A DNA stretch of 64,000 nt, from the NCBI RefSeq assembly GCF_003063315.1, contig NZ_NERV01000001.1, positions 1 to 64,000 of the forward strand. Direction: 5' to 3'. Shown here piece by piece: positions 8,734 through 18,295 of the stretch (positions within the stretch are counted from its first letter, which is position 1; the number at the start of each line of letters is the position of its first letter). Both the position numbers and the translations under genes were made by a program. Source of the stretch: Limnohabitans sp. T6-5 (GTDB lineage: Bacteria; Pseudomonadota; Gammaproteobacteria; Burkholderiales; Burkholderiaceae_C). The notes beneath the pieces were generated by a model that was not told the DNA's origin, made no database searches, and saw nothing but the letters and a program-made list of their open reading frames with translations.

Positions 8734-9680
8734 AGCGCCCCATCGACGCCATCGCCATCGTTGGCCCCACGGCCAGCGGCAAAACCGCAGCGGCCCTGGC
8801 TCTGGCGCAACAACTGAACACACAAGGCGGCGCAGAAATCATCAGCGTCGATTCGGCCCTGGTCTACCGGGGCATGGACATCGGCACCGCCAAACCGAGC
8901 CGCGAAGAGTTGGCGGCCGTACCGCACCACCTGATTGACACCATCGACCCGCTGCAAAGCTACAGCGCCGCCGAATTTGCCAAAGATGCCACGCGCCTGA
9001 TCGGCGAAATTAGAGGCCGTGGCCGTACCCCGCTGCTGGTGGGCGGCACCATGCTCTACCTCAAGTCCCTGCTCGAAGGTCTGAACGACATCCCCGCCGC
9101 CGACCCGCAAGTGCGCGAAGCCATTCAGGCCCGAGCCGAGCAAGTGGGCTGGGCCGCCCTGCATGCCGAGTTGATGCAGGTGGACCCGGTGACCGCCGCC
9201 CGCCTGGCCCCCGGCGACAGCCAGCGTGTGGGCCGCGCTTTGGAAGTGTGGACCGCCACCGGCCAGACCCTGTCGTCCTTTCACCAAAGCGCCAAAGCCG
9301 CAGCGCCCAGTTGGCGCATCCCAGTGCTGAGTCTGGAGCCGGTGAACCGAACATGGTTGCACGAGCGCATTGCCCAGCGCTTTGAGCTGATGATGGCGCA
9401 AGGCTTTCTGGACGAAGTTCGCCAACTGCGTGCACGCGGCGACTTGAACCCAGACCTGCCCGCCATGCGCTGCGTGGGCTATCGCCAGGCCTGGCAAGGT
9501 TTGGATGAAGGCTGGAGCGAAGCCGAAATTTGCGAACGCGGCATCTTTGCCACCCGCCAACTGGCCAAACGGCAGATCACCTGGTTGCGCAGCATGGACA
9601 GCCGCCATGTGATTGCGGCCGATGCGCCAGAAGCATTGGCGCAGCTCTTGGTCACGGCCCAGCGGTTATTTTTAGCCTAA
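8730..9680 (+). CDS. miaA: tRNA dimethylallyltransferase MiaA
   Basis: MiaA transfers a dimethylallyl group to A37 of tRNAs that read codons starting with U. The 316-residue protein starts at [19 protein letters not shown], with the family's P-loop GPTASGKT near residue 13. It then shows [19 protein letters not shown] and the DTIDP and GGTMLYLK motifs, all typical of MiaA. The start ATG overlaps the upstream efflux gene stop by four bases (ATGA), which decides it over the much longer open frame that reads through the efflux gene out of frame. The end overlaps the convergent gene at 9672 by nine bases. Confidence 0.95.
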   Translation: MKRPIDAIAIVGPTASGKTAAALALAQQLNTQGGAEIISVDSALVYRGMDIGTAKPSREELAAVPHHLIDTIDPLQSYSAAEFAKDATRLIGEIRGRGRTPLLVGGTMLYLKSLLEGLNDIPAADPQVREAIQARAEQVGWAALHAELMQVDPVTAARLAPGDSQRVGRALEVWTATGQTLSSFHQSAKAAAPSWRIPVLSLEPVNRTWLHERIAQRFELMMAQGFLDEVRQLRARGDLNPDLPAMRCVGYRQAWQGLDEGWSEAEICERGIFATRQLAKRQITWLRSMDSRHVIAADAPEALAQLLVTAQRLFLA

Positions 9681-10271
9681 TTTTTTAACCCACTGCTCCA
9701 GTATCAAGCGCAGCGATACAAGCCAATTTTTAACGCCATCTAATAGTGATACTGAGTCAGGTGGCACAGATGAGACTTCAGGAGCAATGATTTTCTTCTG
9801 CTGTCGCATTTTTGAAAATCGACCAAAATTTTCCTCTGAATGTGGCAAGGGGCTCACGGGATTTGGCGACATATCGCCCAACCTCAACTCCAGCCAATCA
9901 TCTATCTGTCTCAATTCACCATTCAAGGTGTAAGCATCCACAGTCACCAAATCCACTTCGGCCAATCGACCCAAGTTGAAAACTTCAGAGGCGACCTCTG
10001 GTTCAACGCAACACAGCCCTCCAAACAAGCTGCCATCTGCAAGCTCCATTTCAAACTGTGCCGGACCGCAATACCATTGGCCGAGCCACAAGCCGCGAAC
10101 CACGCCTCGAACCGTTTGCGTTTTCAATGCACCACTGTCGATGCTTGCCCACCATTCAGCCGAACCATGCAAACCGTACTTCAAATCTGACGCAGAGGGC
10201 CTCTCTTGGGCCCTCCTTTGAAACGATGTCAATAAAGGCTGATCATCGCGGAGCCGGTAAATAACCTGCAT
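9672..10271 (-). CDS. Protein of unknown function, last gene of the defence island
   Basis: The protein has 199 residues, starting at [10 protein letters not shown], four bases after the stop of the restriction subunit gene, so it is almost certainly co-translated with it. It is soluble with no signal peptide. The first 130 residues look like a compact beta-rich domain with several tryptophans ([23 protein letters not shown]). After a short basic patch (MRQQKK) it ends in an amphipathic helix. I do not recognise a family. Placement makes it a candidate accessory or immunity subunit. Its 3' end overlaps miaA by nine bases. Confidence 0.6.
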   Translation of the reverse strand: MQVIYRLRDDQPLLTSFQRRAQERPSASDLKYGLHGSAEWWASIDSGALKTQTVRGVVRGLWLGQWYCGPAQFEMELADGSLFGGLCCVEPEVASEVFNLGRLAEVDLVTVDAYTLNGELRQIDDWLELRLGDMSPNPVSPLPHSEENFGRFSKMRQQKKIIAPEVSSVPPDSVSLLDGVKNWLVSLRLILEQWVKKLG

Positions 10272-10275
10272 ACCG

Positions 10276-13035
10276 TCATACCTGCTGATACTGCAAATAG
10301 TCCACCAAGCGCTTGTCTTCGCGCACACCATCATGCGGCACCAGCAAGTATTTCCAAGGCTTGCCGCCGACCGACTGCGCATAGTCCGACGCGTGCTTGC
10401 ACCATTGCACAGCCGCATCGGCCTTGGCCTTCACTTCACCGTCTTTCATATCGTCTTTGGACTTGGTCTCGGCCATCAGAATGAACTGATCGGTCTCGAC
10501 CACAAAGTCCGGAATGTATTCAGGCTGTTCGGCGCCCAGCTTGTAAAAAATCTGGAACTGTCCTTTGGCGGGTTTGAACCACTTGATCGCATTGCGCTCA
10601 AGAATCACCGCAAAACGACGCTCGGTGTCTGAGTCAAACTTTTGCAGTGGATACAAACACTTGGCAAAGCCCCCAAACAGCATCTGGCGAATTTTGCTGA
10701 CCTCGGTCAAGGTGTCGCGGATCAACTGAACGGGCTGACCAGCTGCAGCGGTGTAATTGCAAGGCCGCAACTCGGTAAAACCACGACTGACTTTCACTTC
10801 GTAGCTGCTGGCCTTTTCCCAAAAGTTCGCCATCATTTGCGCATGAATGGCGTTGGCAATCGTGCGGCGATGACCATCCAGCACATTCACGATGTCCGAC
10901 TCTTCTGACAAATACGTCTTCAAGTGGGTCAGCATCTGTCCCGCCAGGTCGTACAACAGATCGGCTTGGGTGAAGTAATCAATGTCGTCGAACTCGACCA
11001 GCTCACGAACGATGTAATCCGCCAGCCGAGACTCTCTCAAGCCCGCTTGCGAAGCCAGATGGCTTTGCTTGTTGTTTTGCAAGTTGTGAATGACGATTTC
11101 TCGCTCACTGGGCTGCAAGTGCAAACCGTTCAAATCCAGCTTGAACGGATGAAAGCCCGTCGTCACCTCACCCGAAGGCACCACCGCAATGCGCGGAATA
11201 TCAATGGTCTGCTGCACCACCACTTGGGCGGTCTTGGCCACCACAGCGGCCACGTCCAGCAAATGCGCCTGGCTGTCGGCATCGCCCAGCACATCGCCCT
11301 GCTTGGGCTGCAAACGGGCTTGCACCTCGACCACGATCTGTGCCTGCACCGTCGGCGTGAGCAATGCGCCGCTGGTGGGCACCGTGTCGCGCTTGACCTC
11401 GTATTGGGCAATCACCTGCAAAGCAATCACCGCTGCGTTGCGCTCGGCATCGGTGGTGAACAAAGGCTTGGCCACCGGTTGAACCGGGTCCACAGCTTTG
11501 CCATCGCCTGCGATTTGATCGGGCGCTGACGGGGTAGCAGTCGCCAAACCCAAAGCCGACATCACACCCGACTGCACCTGCACACTCACTTTGCGATCGT
11601 CCTGGCTGGGCGCTTCCAGAATGATGGTCTTGAGCTTGAGCGGCGAATCGCCCTTGTTGGCCTCGTCCACGATCTCTTGAAACTTGTCGTGCGCCACGAT
11701 GGTCAGGCGGTCCACCACCTCAACGCCCGTGCGTTTGCCATAGGGCAAGCGCAAGCCCCGGCCAATGGACTGCTCCACCAGCGTGCGGGCATTGGCCGCA
11801 CGCAGCGGCACGATGGTGTAAAGGTTGGTCACGTCCCAGCCCTCTTTGAGCATGTTGACGTGAATCACGATCTCGGTCGGCTCGTCCACGCTCTCCACCG
11901 CCAGCAGGCGGGCAATCATTTCTTCCTCTTCCGCACCCGTGCGACTTGAATCCACCTGAATCACCTTACCGGTGTAGCGGCCTTCAAAAAAGGCGGGCGA
12001 CTCGATCAGGTCTTTGAGTTGCGCGGCATGCGTGGTGTCGCGGGCGATCACCAGCATGAAGGGCTTCACGCGCTTCACGCCGTTGTCCAGCGCATAGGTC
12101 TGCAGCTCGACCTTGGTGTTTTCGTGCAAGCGCACGCCGTCTTCGAGTTTGATCTTTTCAATCTCTTCGGCGCTGTGCGCCTTGGCGTCAAAGTTGCGCT
12201 GGGTGGCCACGGCAGGCTCTTTCACAAAGCCGTCCTCCATGGCGCGGGCAAGCGGGTAGTCCATCACCACGTTCTTGAAAGGCACAGGTCCTTTGGTCGA
12301 TTCAACAAACGGGGTGGCCGTGACCTCCAGGCCCATCAAAGGCCGCAGCTCGTTGATGGAGCGCACACCCGCGCTGGCGCGGTAACGGTGCGACTCGTCC
12401 ATCAGCAGCACCAGGTCCGGCAAATTGGCCAGGTGGTTGAAATAGCTGTCGCCCAACACCTCTTTCATCCGCTTGATGCGCGGCTCCTTGCCGCCTCGCA
12501 CCTCGGAATTGATCTTCGAAATATTGAAAATGTTGATGCGAACATCGTGCGCAAAGCCAGCGGGCGCATCGGCCACAGCTGCACCCGACTGGTCGTAGTT
12601 ATCACCCGTGATGATCAGCGGGGGCTGCTGTGCAAACTCGGCAATGCCCTTGAACACATACTTCGCCGTGTTGGGCGTGAAGTCGGCAATCAACTTGTTG
12701 TAGATGGTCAGGTTGGGGGCCAGCACGAAGAAGTTGTTGATGCCGTGCGCCAAATGCAAATAAGCGATGAACGCGCCCATCAGCCGCGTCTTGCCCACGC
12801 CCGTGGCCAATGCAAAGCACAACGAAGGGAACTCGCGCTCAAAGTCTTCCAGCGTGGCGAATTGGCCCTTCAGGCTGTTCAAAATCTCCGCCACATCACG
12901 CGGCTGACCCTCCACATCGTGGGCCAGCAACTCGGGCGCGGCATTCAAAGCTGCGATCAGCTTGGCCACCGACTCGGCCTGCGGTGGCCGCAGCGACAAG
13001 CGACCTGCCACATGGTGTTGCACGCGTGCGTTCAT
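10276..13035 (-). CDS. Type III restriction enzyme, Res subunit (helicase-nuclease)
   Basis: The 919-residue protein has a superfamily 2 helicase core: Walker A in ATGVGKTRLM (77-86), the DESH box at 213-216, and helicase C motifs near NMLKEGWDVTNLYT and EQSIGRGLRLP. The C-terminus holds a PD-(D/E)xK nuclease, with D843 in PDFV and E856-x-K858 in AETKSK. Type III Res subunits move along DNA and cleave when two unmodified sites meet head to head, and they need the Mod subunit. Mod lies two genes upstream, with RhuM between them. The start ATG overlaps the RhuM stop as ATGA. Confidence 0.9.
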   Translation of the reverse strand: MNARVQHHVAGRLSLRPPQAESVAKLIAALNAAPELLAHDVEGQPRDVAEILNSLKGQFATLEDFEREFPSLCFALATGVGKTRLMGAFIAYLHLAHGINNFFVLAPNLTIYNKLIADFTPNTAKYVFKGIAEFAQQPPLIITGDNYDQSGAAVADAPAGFAHDVRINIFNISKINSEVRGGKEPRIKRMKEVLGDSYFNHLANLPDLVLLMDESHRYRASAGVRSINELRPLMGLEVTATPFVESTKGPVPFKNVVMDYPLARAMEDGFVKEPAVATQRNFDAKAHSAEEIEKIKLEDGVRLHENTKVELQTYALDNGVKRVKPFMLVIARDTTHAAQLKDLIESPAFFEGRYTGKVIQVDSSRTGAEEEEMIARLLAVESVDEPTEIVIHVNMLKEGWDVTNLYTIVPLRAANARTLVEQSIGRGLRLPYGKRTGVEVVDRLTIVAHDKFQEIVDEANKGDSPLKLKTIILEAPSQDDRKVSVQVQSGVMSALGLATATPSAPDQIAGDGKAVDPVQPVAKPLFTTDAERNAAVIALQVIAQYEVKRDTVPTSGALLTPTVQAQIVVEVQARLQPKQGDVLGDADSQAHLLDVAAVVAKTAQVVVQQTIDIPRIAVVPSGEVTTGFHPFKLDLNGLHLQPSEREIVIHNLQNNKQSHLASQAGLRESRLADYIVRELVEFDDIDYFTQADLLYDLAGQMLTHLKTYLSEESDIVNVLDGHRRTIANAIHAQMMANFWEKASSYEVKVSRGFTELRPCNYTAAAGQPVQLIRDTLTEVSKIRQMLFGGFAKCLYPLQKFDSDTERRFAVILERNAIKWFKPAKGQFQIFYKLGAEQPEYIPDFVVETDQFILMAETKSKDDMKDGEVKAKADAAVQWCKHASDYAQSVGGKPWKYLLVPHDGVREDKRLVDYLQYQQV

Positions 13036-14120
13036 TCCTGGCTCCCTTTGTTTTTATGGTTTTTGGTTTGGCGTTTGATCGTCTGACTCAGCTGCTTGAC
13101 AGGCTGGGCAATCGCTTTTTCAAAATCCTGCTCCACTGCGCTGGCGCCCAACGCGGCTTGTTGCTGGTACTGCGAATAAGCAGCTTCTGCTTTGGCTTTA
13201 GCCACTGCCGCAGAGACTTTGCCTGCGTGGGTCAGGATCTCCTTGCGCGTCAGGCGCAAAAAATCGTCCAACTGCGTGCGCCAGTCGTTCATCGTCATGG
13301 GCTGCTGCGCGGTGGCTTGCAGCTCGGCCACTTCGATGTAGGCCATCACGATGCGGTTCAGGGCCTCTAGCTCTTCAGCAGTCAAAAAATTCTTGGCCAC
13401 ACTCACATCGGCCAGCCGAATCGGCAGGCCCTTGGCCTGTCCGGGCCAGTTAGTTGCCCCCACATGGGGCTGTGTGGCATCCACGCGCAAACTCACCAAC
13501 TCGCTGGCCGTGTGCCCATGCACCGCCCAATGCAGCTTGTTTTGCACCGTGGAAAAAAACGTCTGGGCCGCTTCGGTGTTGGCGCTGTAGTCGATGCTGG
13601 TGGCAAATATGTCCAACACCTTGCGCCAGAACTCTTTTTCCGACGAACGAATGTCGCGAATACGCGCCAGCAAACGCTCAAAGTAAGCGGCATCTTGGCC
13701 ATTTTTAAAGCGCGCATCGTCCAGCGCCACGCCATCGGTCAAATAGGCCTTGAGCAAGTCGGTGGCCCAACGGCGAAACTGCGCGCCACGGTGCGAGCGC
13801 ACCCGGTAGCCCACCTGCAACACCACATCCAGGTTGTAATGATCGGTCAACCTTTCTACTGTTCGTGCGCCTTCCGGGGCAACTATTCGGAATTTCCGAA
13901 TAGTTCGCTCAGCCTGCGCTTCGCCATCGTTATAGATCGTGCGCAAGTGCCCATTGATGGTGGGCACCGAGACCTGATACAGCTCAGACAGCTGTTTTTG
14001 CGTGAGCCACAACGTACCATCGGTCAGCCGAATTTGCACCCGGGTACGTGCATCTTCGGTCTGGTACAACAAAAATTCGCCTTGGGGCGAAGGCACTGGG
14101 GTCAATGGCGGCAAGCTCAT
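13032..14120 (-). CDS. RhuM family protein
   Basis: The 362-residue protein matches the RhuM (virulence RhuM) family, common inside restriction-modification loci but without a settled function. The N-terminal third holds a helix-turn-helix-like region (LWLTQKQLSELYQVSVPTIN) and the family stretch QVGYRVRSHRGAQFRRWAT, suggesting DNA binding. The C-terminal 100 residues are helical and charged, ending in a basic tail. The first 15 residues include LTPVPSPQGE, a peptide often produced when dispersed repeats are translated, so the native start may be near EFLLYQTED. The start overlaps the mod stop and the stop overlaps the res start, both as ATGA. Confidence 0.82.
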   Translation of the reverse strand: MSLPPLTPVPSPQGEFLLYQTEDARTRVQIRLTDGTLWLTQKQLSELYQVSVPTINGHLRTIYNDGEAQAERTIRKFRIVAPEGARTVERLTDHYNLDVVLQVGYRVRSHRGAQFRRWATDLLKAYLTDGVALDDARFKNGQDAAYFERLLARIRDIRSSEKEFWRKVLDIFATSIDYSANTEAAQTFFSTVQNKLHWAVHGHTASELVSLRVDATQPHVGATNWPGQAKGLPIRLADVSVAKNFLTAEELEALNRIVMAYIEVAELQATAQQPMTMNDWRTQLDDFLRLTRKEILTHAGKVSAAVAKAKAEAAYSQYQQQAALGASAVEQDFEKAIAQPVKQLSQTIKRQTKNHKNKGSQE

Positions 14121-15826
14121 GCCTCATCCTCGCCAAACAAACCCGGCTGCGGCGCGGCTTGTTTTTTGGCCCGAGTGGACTTGCCAGCAGGGGCGGCAAC
14201 AGGCTCTTCTTGCGCCATGGGCAAATTGGCCACGTTCAGGCTGTAGTCGTCGTGGCCCCATTCGCAGCGGCTGAGCACCATCTTGGGAATTTTCTTGAGC
14301 GTCAGATTCGGCCAGCGCTCAGATGCTTTGGCCGCCGTCACGCCGTGGTACGCAGCACAACACACCAACAGGCTTTGCTCTTCACCCACTTCGTCGGCCA
14401 AGGCCTGCAGCTGGTCGGCAGACAGGTTTTGTGTGGTCACAACAATGAAGTCACGCTCGCTCGAATGGCCGTGCTGCCACCAACGCGTTTCAGATGGCGC
14501 ATAGGTAAACGCCTCCAGCTTGCACAAAGCCTCAGACAGCTGAGCATGGTTGTACTCGGGGTTGATGACCGGGTTGCCCCAACGGTCGTTGATGATCAGG
14601 CTGGGGGCCAGGCTGTAATAGCGGAAACCGCCGCCGCCTTTCCAGCCCGTGGCCACGGTCACGCCGCCAGGGTCTTGGCCGTCGATGACTTTTTGTAGGC
14701 GCGGAATGATGTGCGTATGGCAATGCTCACCCAGCTCCACCATGATCCAGCGGCGGCCCATTTTGTGGGCGACTGCGCCGGTGGTGCCGGAACCGGCGAA
14801 GGAGTCTAGGACGAGGTCGCCGGGATTTGTGGCGAGCTGAAGCACTCTTTGCAGTAGCCGTTCGGGCTTGGGTGTAGCAAAAGCGTCATCCGGATTGATC
14901 GCTTTGACTTCTTCACGAGCTTCATGATTTTGACCAACCTCTGTATGCAGCCAAATGGTGGGAGCGGGTGGGTCGGAAATTTTCAGTTCAGAGAGGAAGG
15001 TTTTTCTCGATGGATTTGCCTTTCCGTCACTCCCAAACCAGATCTCATTGTTGTTATCCATCTTTCTCAGCGTATCTGCTGGAAACCGCGGCGAGGTACC
15101 TTTTGGAGGCGTCCACACAACTCCATTTTTGAAGACAAATTCGAACGCTTGCTCTTTTTCGGAACCAGTTCTTTTGGCATAAAGTGGCGTGGCCTTCCAA
15201 GCTCCTTTCGGATGATGGTCTGGATTTCTATATCTACTATCCATTTCAGCAGTCCGACCAAGTCGATTAGGACGCCATCCCTCTTTATTGCGTGCATAAA
15301 TCAATACATGATCATGAGTTTCGGCCAACCATTTTGAGTCGTTAGAAACTGTATATTTTTTCTGCCAAATTGCGTTTGAAACAAAATTTAAGCGTCCAAA
15401 AATCTCGTCACACAGCACTTTAAGGTAGTGAGCTTCATTGTCATCAATCGTGATCCACAACGAACCATCTTCTGCCAACAAGCGACGAATGATCTCCAAA
15501 CGATCCCGAATCAAACCCAGCCAAATCGAGTGCTCAACACCATCGTCGTAATGCGTGAACGCACTGCCCGTGTTGTAAGGCGGATCAATGAACACACACT
15601 TGACCTTGCCCGCAAACTCCTGCTCCAGCGCCTTGAGCGCCAACAAGTTGTCCCCAAAGATCAGCCGGTTGTCAAAAATGTCAGCATCCGAAAACCGCTG
15701 CTTCGCGTGATACGACCGCGCCGGATCTTCCAGCAAAATGCGCGGCTCCAACTGCGGCCGCTTCTCTTTGCCAATCCAGGTCAGTTCCAGTTTCTGTTTG
15801 CTCACAGTATTCCTTAGCGTCGCCAT
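14117..15826 (-). CDS. Type III DNA-methyltransferase (Mod), adenine-N6 beta class
   Basis: The 569-residue enzyme carries the catalytic DPPY (81-84) ahead of the AdoMet-binding motif DSFAGSGTTG (341-350), the order that defines beta-class N6-adenine methyltransferases. The stretch between them (about 150-330) is the likely target-recognition domain. Mod methylates one strand of an asymmetric site and guides Res to unmodified sites. I prefer the ATG at 15826 (MATLRN) over a TTG five codons upstream. Even so the gene begins inside the SIR2 gene, overlapping it by 13 bases. Its stop overlaps RhuM. Confidence 0.9.
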   Translation of the reverse strand: MATLRNTVSKQKLELTWIGKEKRPQLEPRILLEDPARSYHAKQRFSDADIFDNRLIFGDNLLALKALEQEFAGKVKCVFIDPPYNTGSAFTHYDDGVEHSIWLGLIRDRLEIIRRLLAEDGSLWITIDDNEAHYLKVLCDEIFGRLNFVSNAIWQKKYTVSNDSKWLAETHDHVLIYARNKEGWRPNRLGRTAEMDSRYRNPDHHPKGAWKATPLYAKRTGSEKEQAFEFVFKNGVVWTPPKGTSPRFPADTLRKMDNNNEIWFGSDGKANPSRKTFLSELKISDPPAPTIWLHTEVGQNHEAREEVKAINPDDAFATPKPERLLQRVLQLATNPGDLVLDSFAGSGTTGAVAHKMGRRWIMVELGEHCHTHIIPRLQKVIDGQDPGGVTVATGWKGGGGFRYYSLAPSLIINDRWGNPVINPEYNHAQLSEALCKLEAFTYAPSETRWWQHGHSSERDFIVVTTQNLSADQLQALADEVGEEQSLLVCCAAYHGVTAAKASERWPNLTLKKIPKMVLSRCEWGHDDYSLNVANLPMAQEEPVAAPAGKSTRAKKQAAPQPGLFGEDEA

Positions 15827-17604
15827 TTCACCCACTGACAATAGCGGCTGAAATTTTCAAAAAATAATTCAAATTTGCGGTCGCTGCCTTGCGCGAAACC
15901 CGCATCCAAAAGTGATTTCCTAATGGAGGGTGACTGCAACTCTTGTACCAACGGCCGCTGGACATCAAAATCAAATGCAACACGCCCAACAGGCATGAAT
16001 GCAAGCCGCTCTACATTGGTGTAGCCTACTAACGCCCCTTCCAAATGACTTAGATCTTCGGATTCAAAATAAGCTAAAGAAGCCATCATTTCGAAACGGC
16101 CCATCAACAATGGGAATTGGAGACCAACTCCGTCAAAGCTCTTGCGCCACTCAGTCATCAGTTGCAGCAAATGGGTGCTCAGGGGCATTTTTTTATTGTC
16201 GAGGCCTTCAAGTTGCTTCCAATTACGATCCTCACCACCACTCCAAGCATCCAGAAATAGTTCAGAGACCAAGGTACGTGCGTCTGCGCCTCGGCTTGGC
16301 AATTCAGTGCTTAAGAAAGAATGCAAATCATGCCATCGCTCGGCGCGGGTCAAGCCTAGGCAATACGCGGTAAAAATAAGCACGGCGGGGTAATGTCGCA
16401 ATGCCAGCAAATGCGTTGTGCCACTTCCGTATCTACTGGCATGTTGATCAAGGCTCCGCACCAGCCCAATGACCATTGGCAAATCTCGCCCATCTGCCCA
16501 ACGACCCATGACAGATGCCATGCGCGCCAGGGGCTCCACCGCAGACTCATAACCTGCAATCAATTTTCGAAATTGACCTTGGTCCAAATCACCAAAACCC
16601 GAGTAGCCAATGGCGTCCAGTTGGTTCATCAATCGATTCGACTCGTCGGCAAAAAGATCATCCAGCTGTATCCGGTACTCCGGCTTGGACAAATAACGCT
16701 TGGTGCTGCTGATCAGCAAGTCCATGCTGAGTGGGTTTTGGCGCTGGCTTTGGGTCAAAGTCTCAACACGCTGCTGCAGGCCCTTGAAAAAATCATCTGC
16801 GCCATTGATGGCAACTTGCTTGGCCGCTCTGTGCTGAATCAGTGCTTGCGCACCCTCCCCGGCTTCACCTCGCAACGCCCAATAAACGGGATATCGTCTG
16901 TTGTGTGTTCGGAGAAATGCGGCCTTCAGCGCACGGTCCCACTCGCCGGACCAACCACAAACGATCAACCCGTGTTCATCAAAGATGCGATCCAAGAGTC
17001 GGTCATAGCTGGCCGGGTATACGCTCAACTCTGAATCGGTGTTCAAAATGCGGGCGTCTTTGTAGTCGCCATGCAGCTTGACCAAATAGCACTGGCTGTG
17101 AGTCAGCGGCTCAGCGCCTTTCAGGGCGTCTTCAGATGCGACAACCGTGGGTTCAATGCCTTGCTCACGCAAGGCGTTTTCCATCAAACGGTCAAAGTTG
17201 GTGGTGATGATGACGCGAATGAAGCCCGCACGCACCAAAGCGGCGATGGCGTGGTGCGCAGGTGTGGGTACTTTCTTGCCCTGTTCACGCTCTTCATCGG
17301 TCGGCTCGATGTAGCTGTGCAAGATGGAACGACGCTCATCGGGCGTGCTGGCAATCTCTTCCAGCAAGTCTGAGTAATTGGGCTCTTTACCCGTGATGGC
17401 GGTGTACCACTTGGCCCAATCTGCTTGGTCAGCCACGCCCTGGGCTGTTGCCACCCTGCGAACCAGATCAAGCGTGATCTCCCAGCCGGTGGGAATTTCA
17501 GCCGAGCGGGACAAACCCGAACCCAGCAAGACCGCAAAAACGCCTTTGTTTTCAAAGACTGAGAATGAAATCTGGGTCAGCGTGTCGCCTTGAAGCAAGC
17601 TCAT
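15814..17604 (-). CDS. SIR2-domain protein, putative NADase effector
   Basis: The first 270 residues form a SIR2-like NAD-binding domain: GSGLSRSAEIPTG (28-40), TTNFD (134-138), LHGD with H178, and a later CGWSGEWD. The asparagine and histidine used by SIR2 NADases in anti-phage systems are both present. About 320 helical residues follow that I do not recognise; they may sense infection or drive oligomerisation. The start is ATG with GGGAA about ten bases upstream. It lies 34 bases after the DUF4276 gene and overlaps mod by 13 bases. Prediction: NAD+ depletion when restriction fails or the sensor fires. Confidence 0.82.
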   Translation of the reverse strand: MSLLQGDTLTQISFSVFENKGVFAVLLGSGLSRSAEIPTGWEITLDLVRRVATAQGVADQADWAKWYTAITGKEPNYSDLLEEIASTPDERRSILHSYIEPTDEEREQGKKVPTPAHHAIAALVRAGFIRVIITTNFDRLMENALREQGIEPTVVASEDALKGAEPLTHSQCYLVKLHGDYKDARILNTDSELSVYPASYDRLLDRIFDEHGLIVCGWSGEWDRALKAAFLRTHNRRYPVYWALRGEAGEGAQALIQHRAAKQVAINGADDFFKGLQQRVETLTQSQRQNPLSMDLLISSTKRYLSKPEYRIQLDDLFADESNRLMNQLDAIGYSGFGDLDQGQFRKLIAGYESAVEPLARMASVMGRWADGRDLPMVIGLVRSLDQHASRYGSGTTHLLALRHYPAVLIFTAYCLGLTRAERWHDLHSFLSTELPSRGADARTLVSELFLDAWSGGEDRNWKQLEGLDNKKMPLSTHLLQLMTEWRKSFDGVGLQFPLLMGRFEMMASLAYFESEDLSHLEGALVGYTNVERLAFMPVGRVAFDFDVQRPLVQELQSPSIRKSLLDAGFAQGSDRKFELFFENFSRYCQWVKWRR

Positions 17605-17638
17605 TGTTGTTGTATTCCCTGTTCATGTTTCTGTTTTT

Positions 17639-18295
17639 CTAATTAGCTTGACTGACCAAGTTTTCCAAGCTGATGAGCCACTCGTTGAAGTGTGGGCATG
17701 CGCCACGCATCACATCCAAACCGATCTCACACGCGATCAGAGGCCCATGAAATGTTTTTTGATATGCGGGCATCGCGGCCACCACTCTTTTTGAGGGTGC
17801 CGTATGCGGGCTGTCATTGATGTCTTCGGGGCTGGTATGCGCTTTGGCAACGGAAACTAACCCAGCGACCGTGTTTGGGTTATCTGTCCATTCACTGAAT
17901 TTTTCAGCCTGTGAGAAAAGCAGTGCCTCAAACTCATGGACTTGAACATACGGCAAAAAGTTGCGCAGAGAGATGTCGGCTGCCATCTGCCGCTCCAAGT
18001 ATTGAGCTTTCTGCTGCCCTGATCCCTGGACAACAAGCGACTTACCCGGAAAGTCTGTAGGCAACGCATACAAATCAAACATGGTGGTGATCCAAGCCGC
18101 TGAATCTTGCAAGCACAAGCGCTCAATTTGCGGCCTGACCTTGGCATAACTGCTCATACCGCCCTTGTATCCGGGACTGGTACTGACAATGATTGGGGTC
18201 ATGTAAAGCCCCATGCGCGCATAGTGCGGTTGCAGCAATTCACGCACAAAGACTTCTTCAGTCTGCCCCTCTACCAGGAGTTTGATGCGTGTCAT
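17639..18295 (-). CDS. DUF4276 family protein, TOPRIM-like
   Basis: The 218-residue protein shows the DUF4276 pattern: LLVEGQTEEVFVREL at the N-terminus, then MFDLYALPTDFPG, then the hallmark VHEFEALLFS. The acidic residues of the first two motifs resemble TOPRIM metal ligands, so nuclease or RNase activity is plausible but not shown. The start at 18295 (MTRIKLLVEG) overlaps the upstream ATPase stop as ATGA, which decides it and implies coupled translation. ATPase plus TOPRIM-like partners are known in anti-phage systems such as PARIS and OLD-type proteins. Confidence 0.82.
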   Translation of the reverse strand: MTRIKLLVEGQTEEVFVRELLQPHYARMGLYMTPIIVSTSPGYKGGMSSYAKVRPQIERLCLQDSAAWITTMFDLYALPTDFPGKSLVVQGSGQQKAQYLERQMAADISLRNFLPYVQVHEFEALLFSQAEKFSEWTDNPNTVAGLVSVAKAHTSPEDINDSPHTAPSKRVVAAMPAYQKTFHGPLIACEIGLDVMRGACPHFNEWLISLENLVSQAN

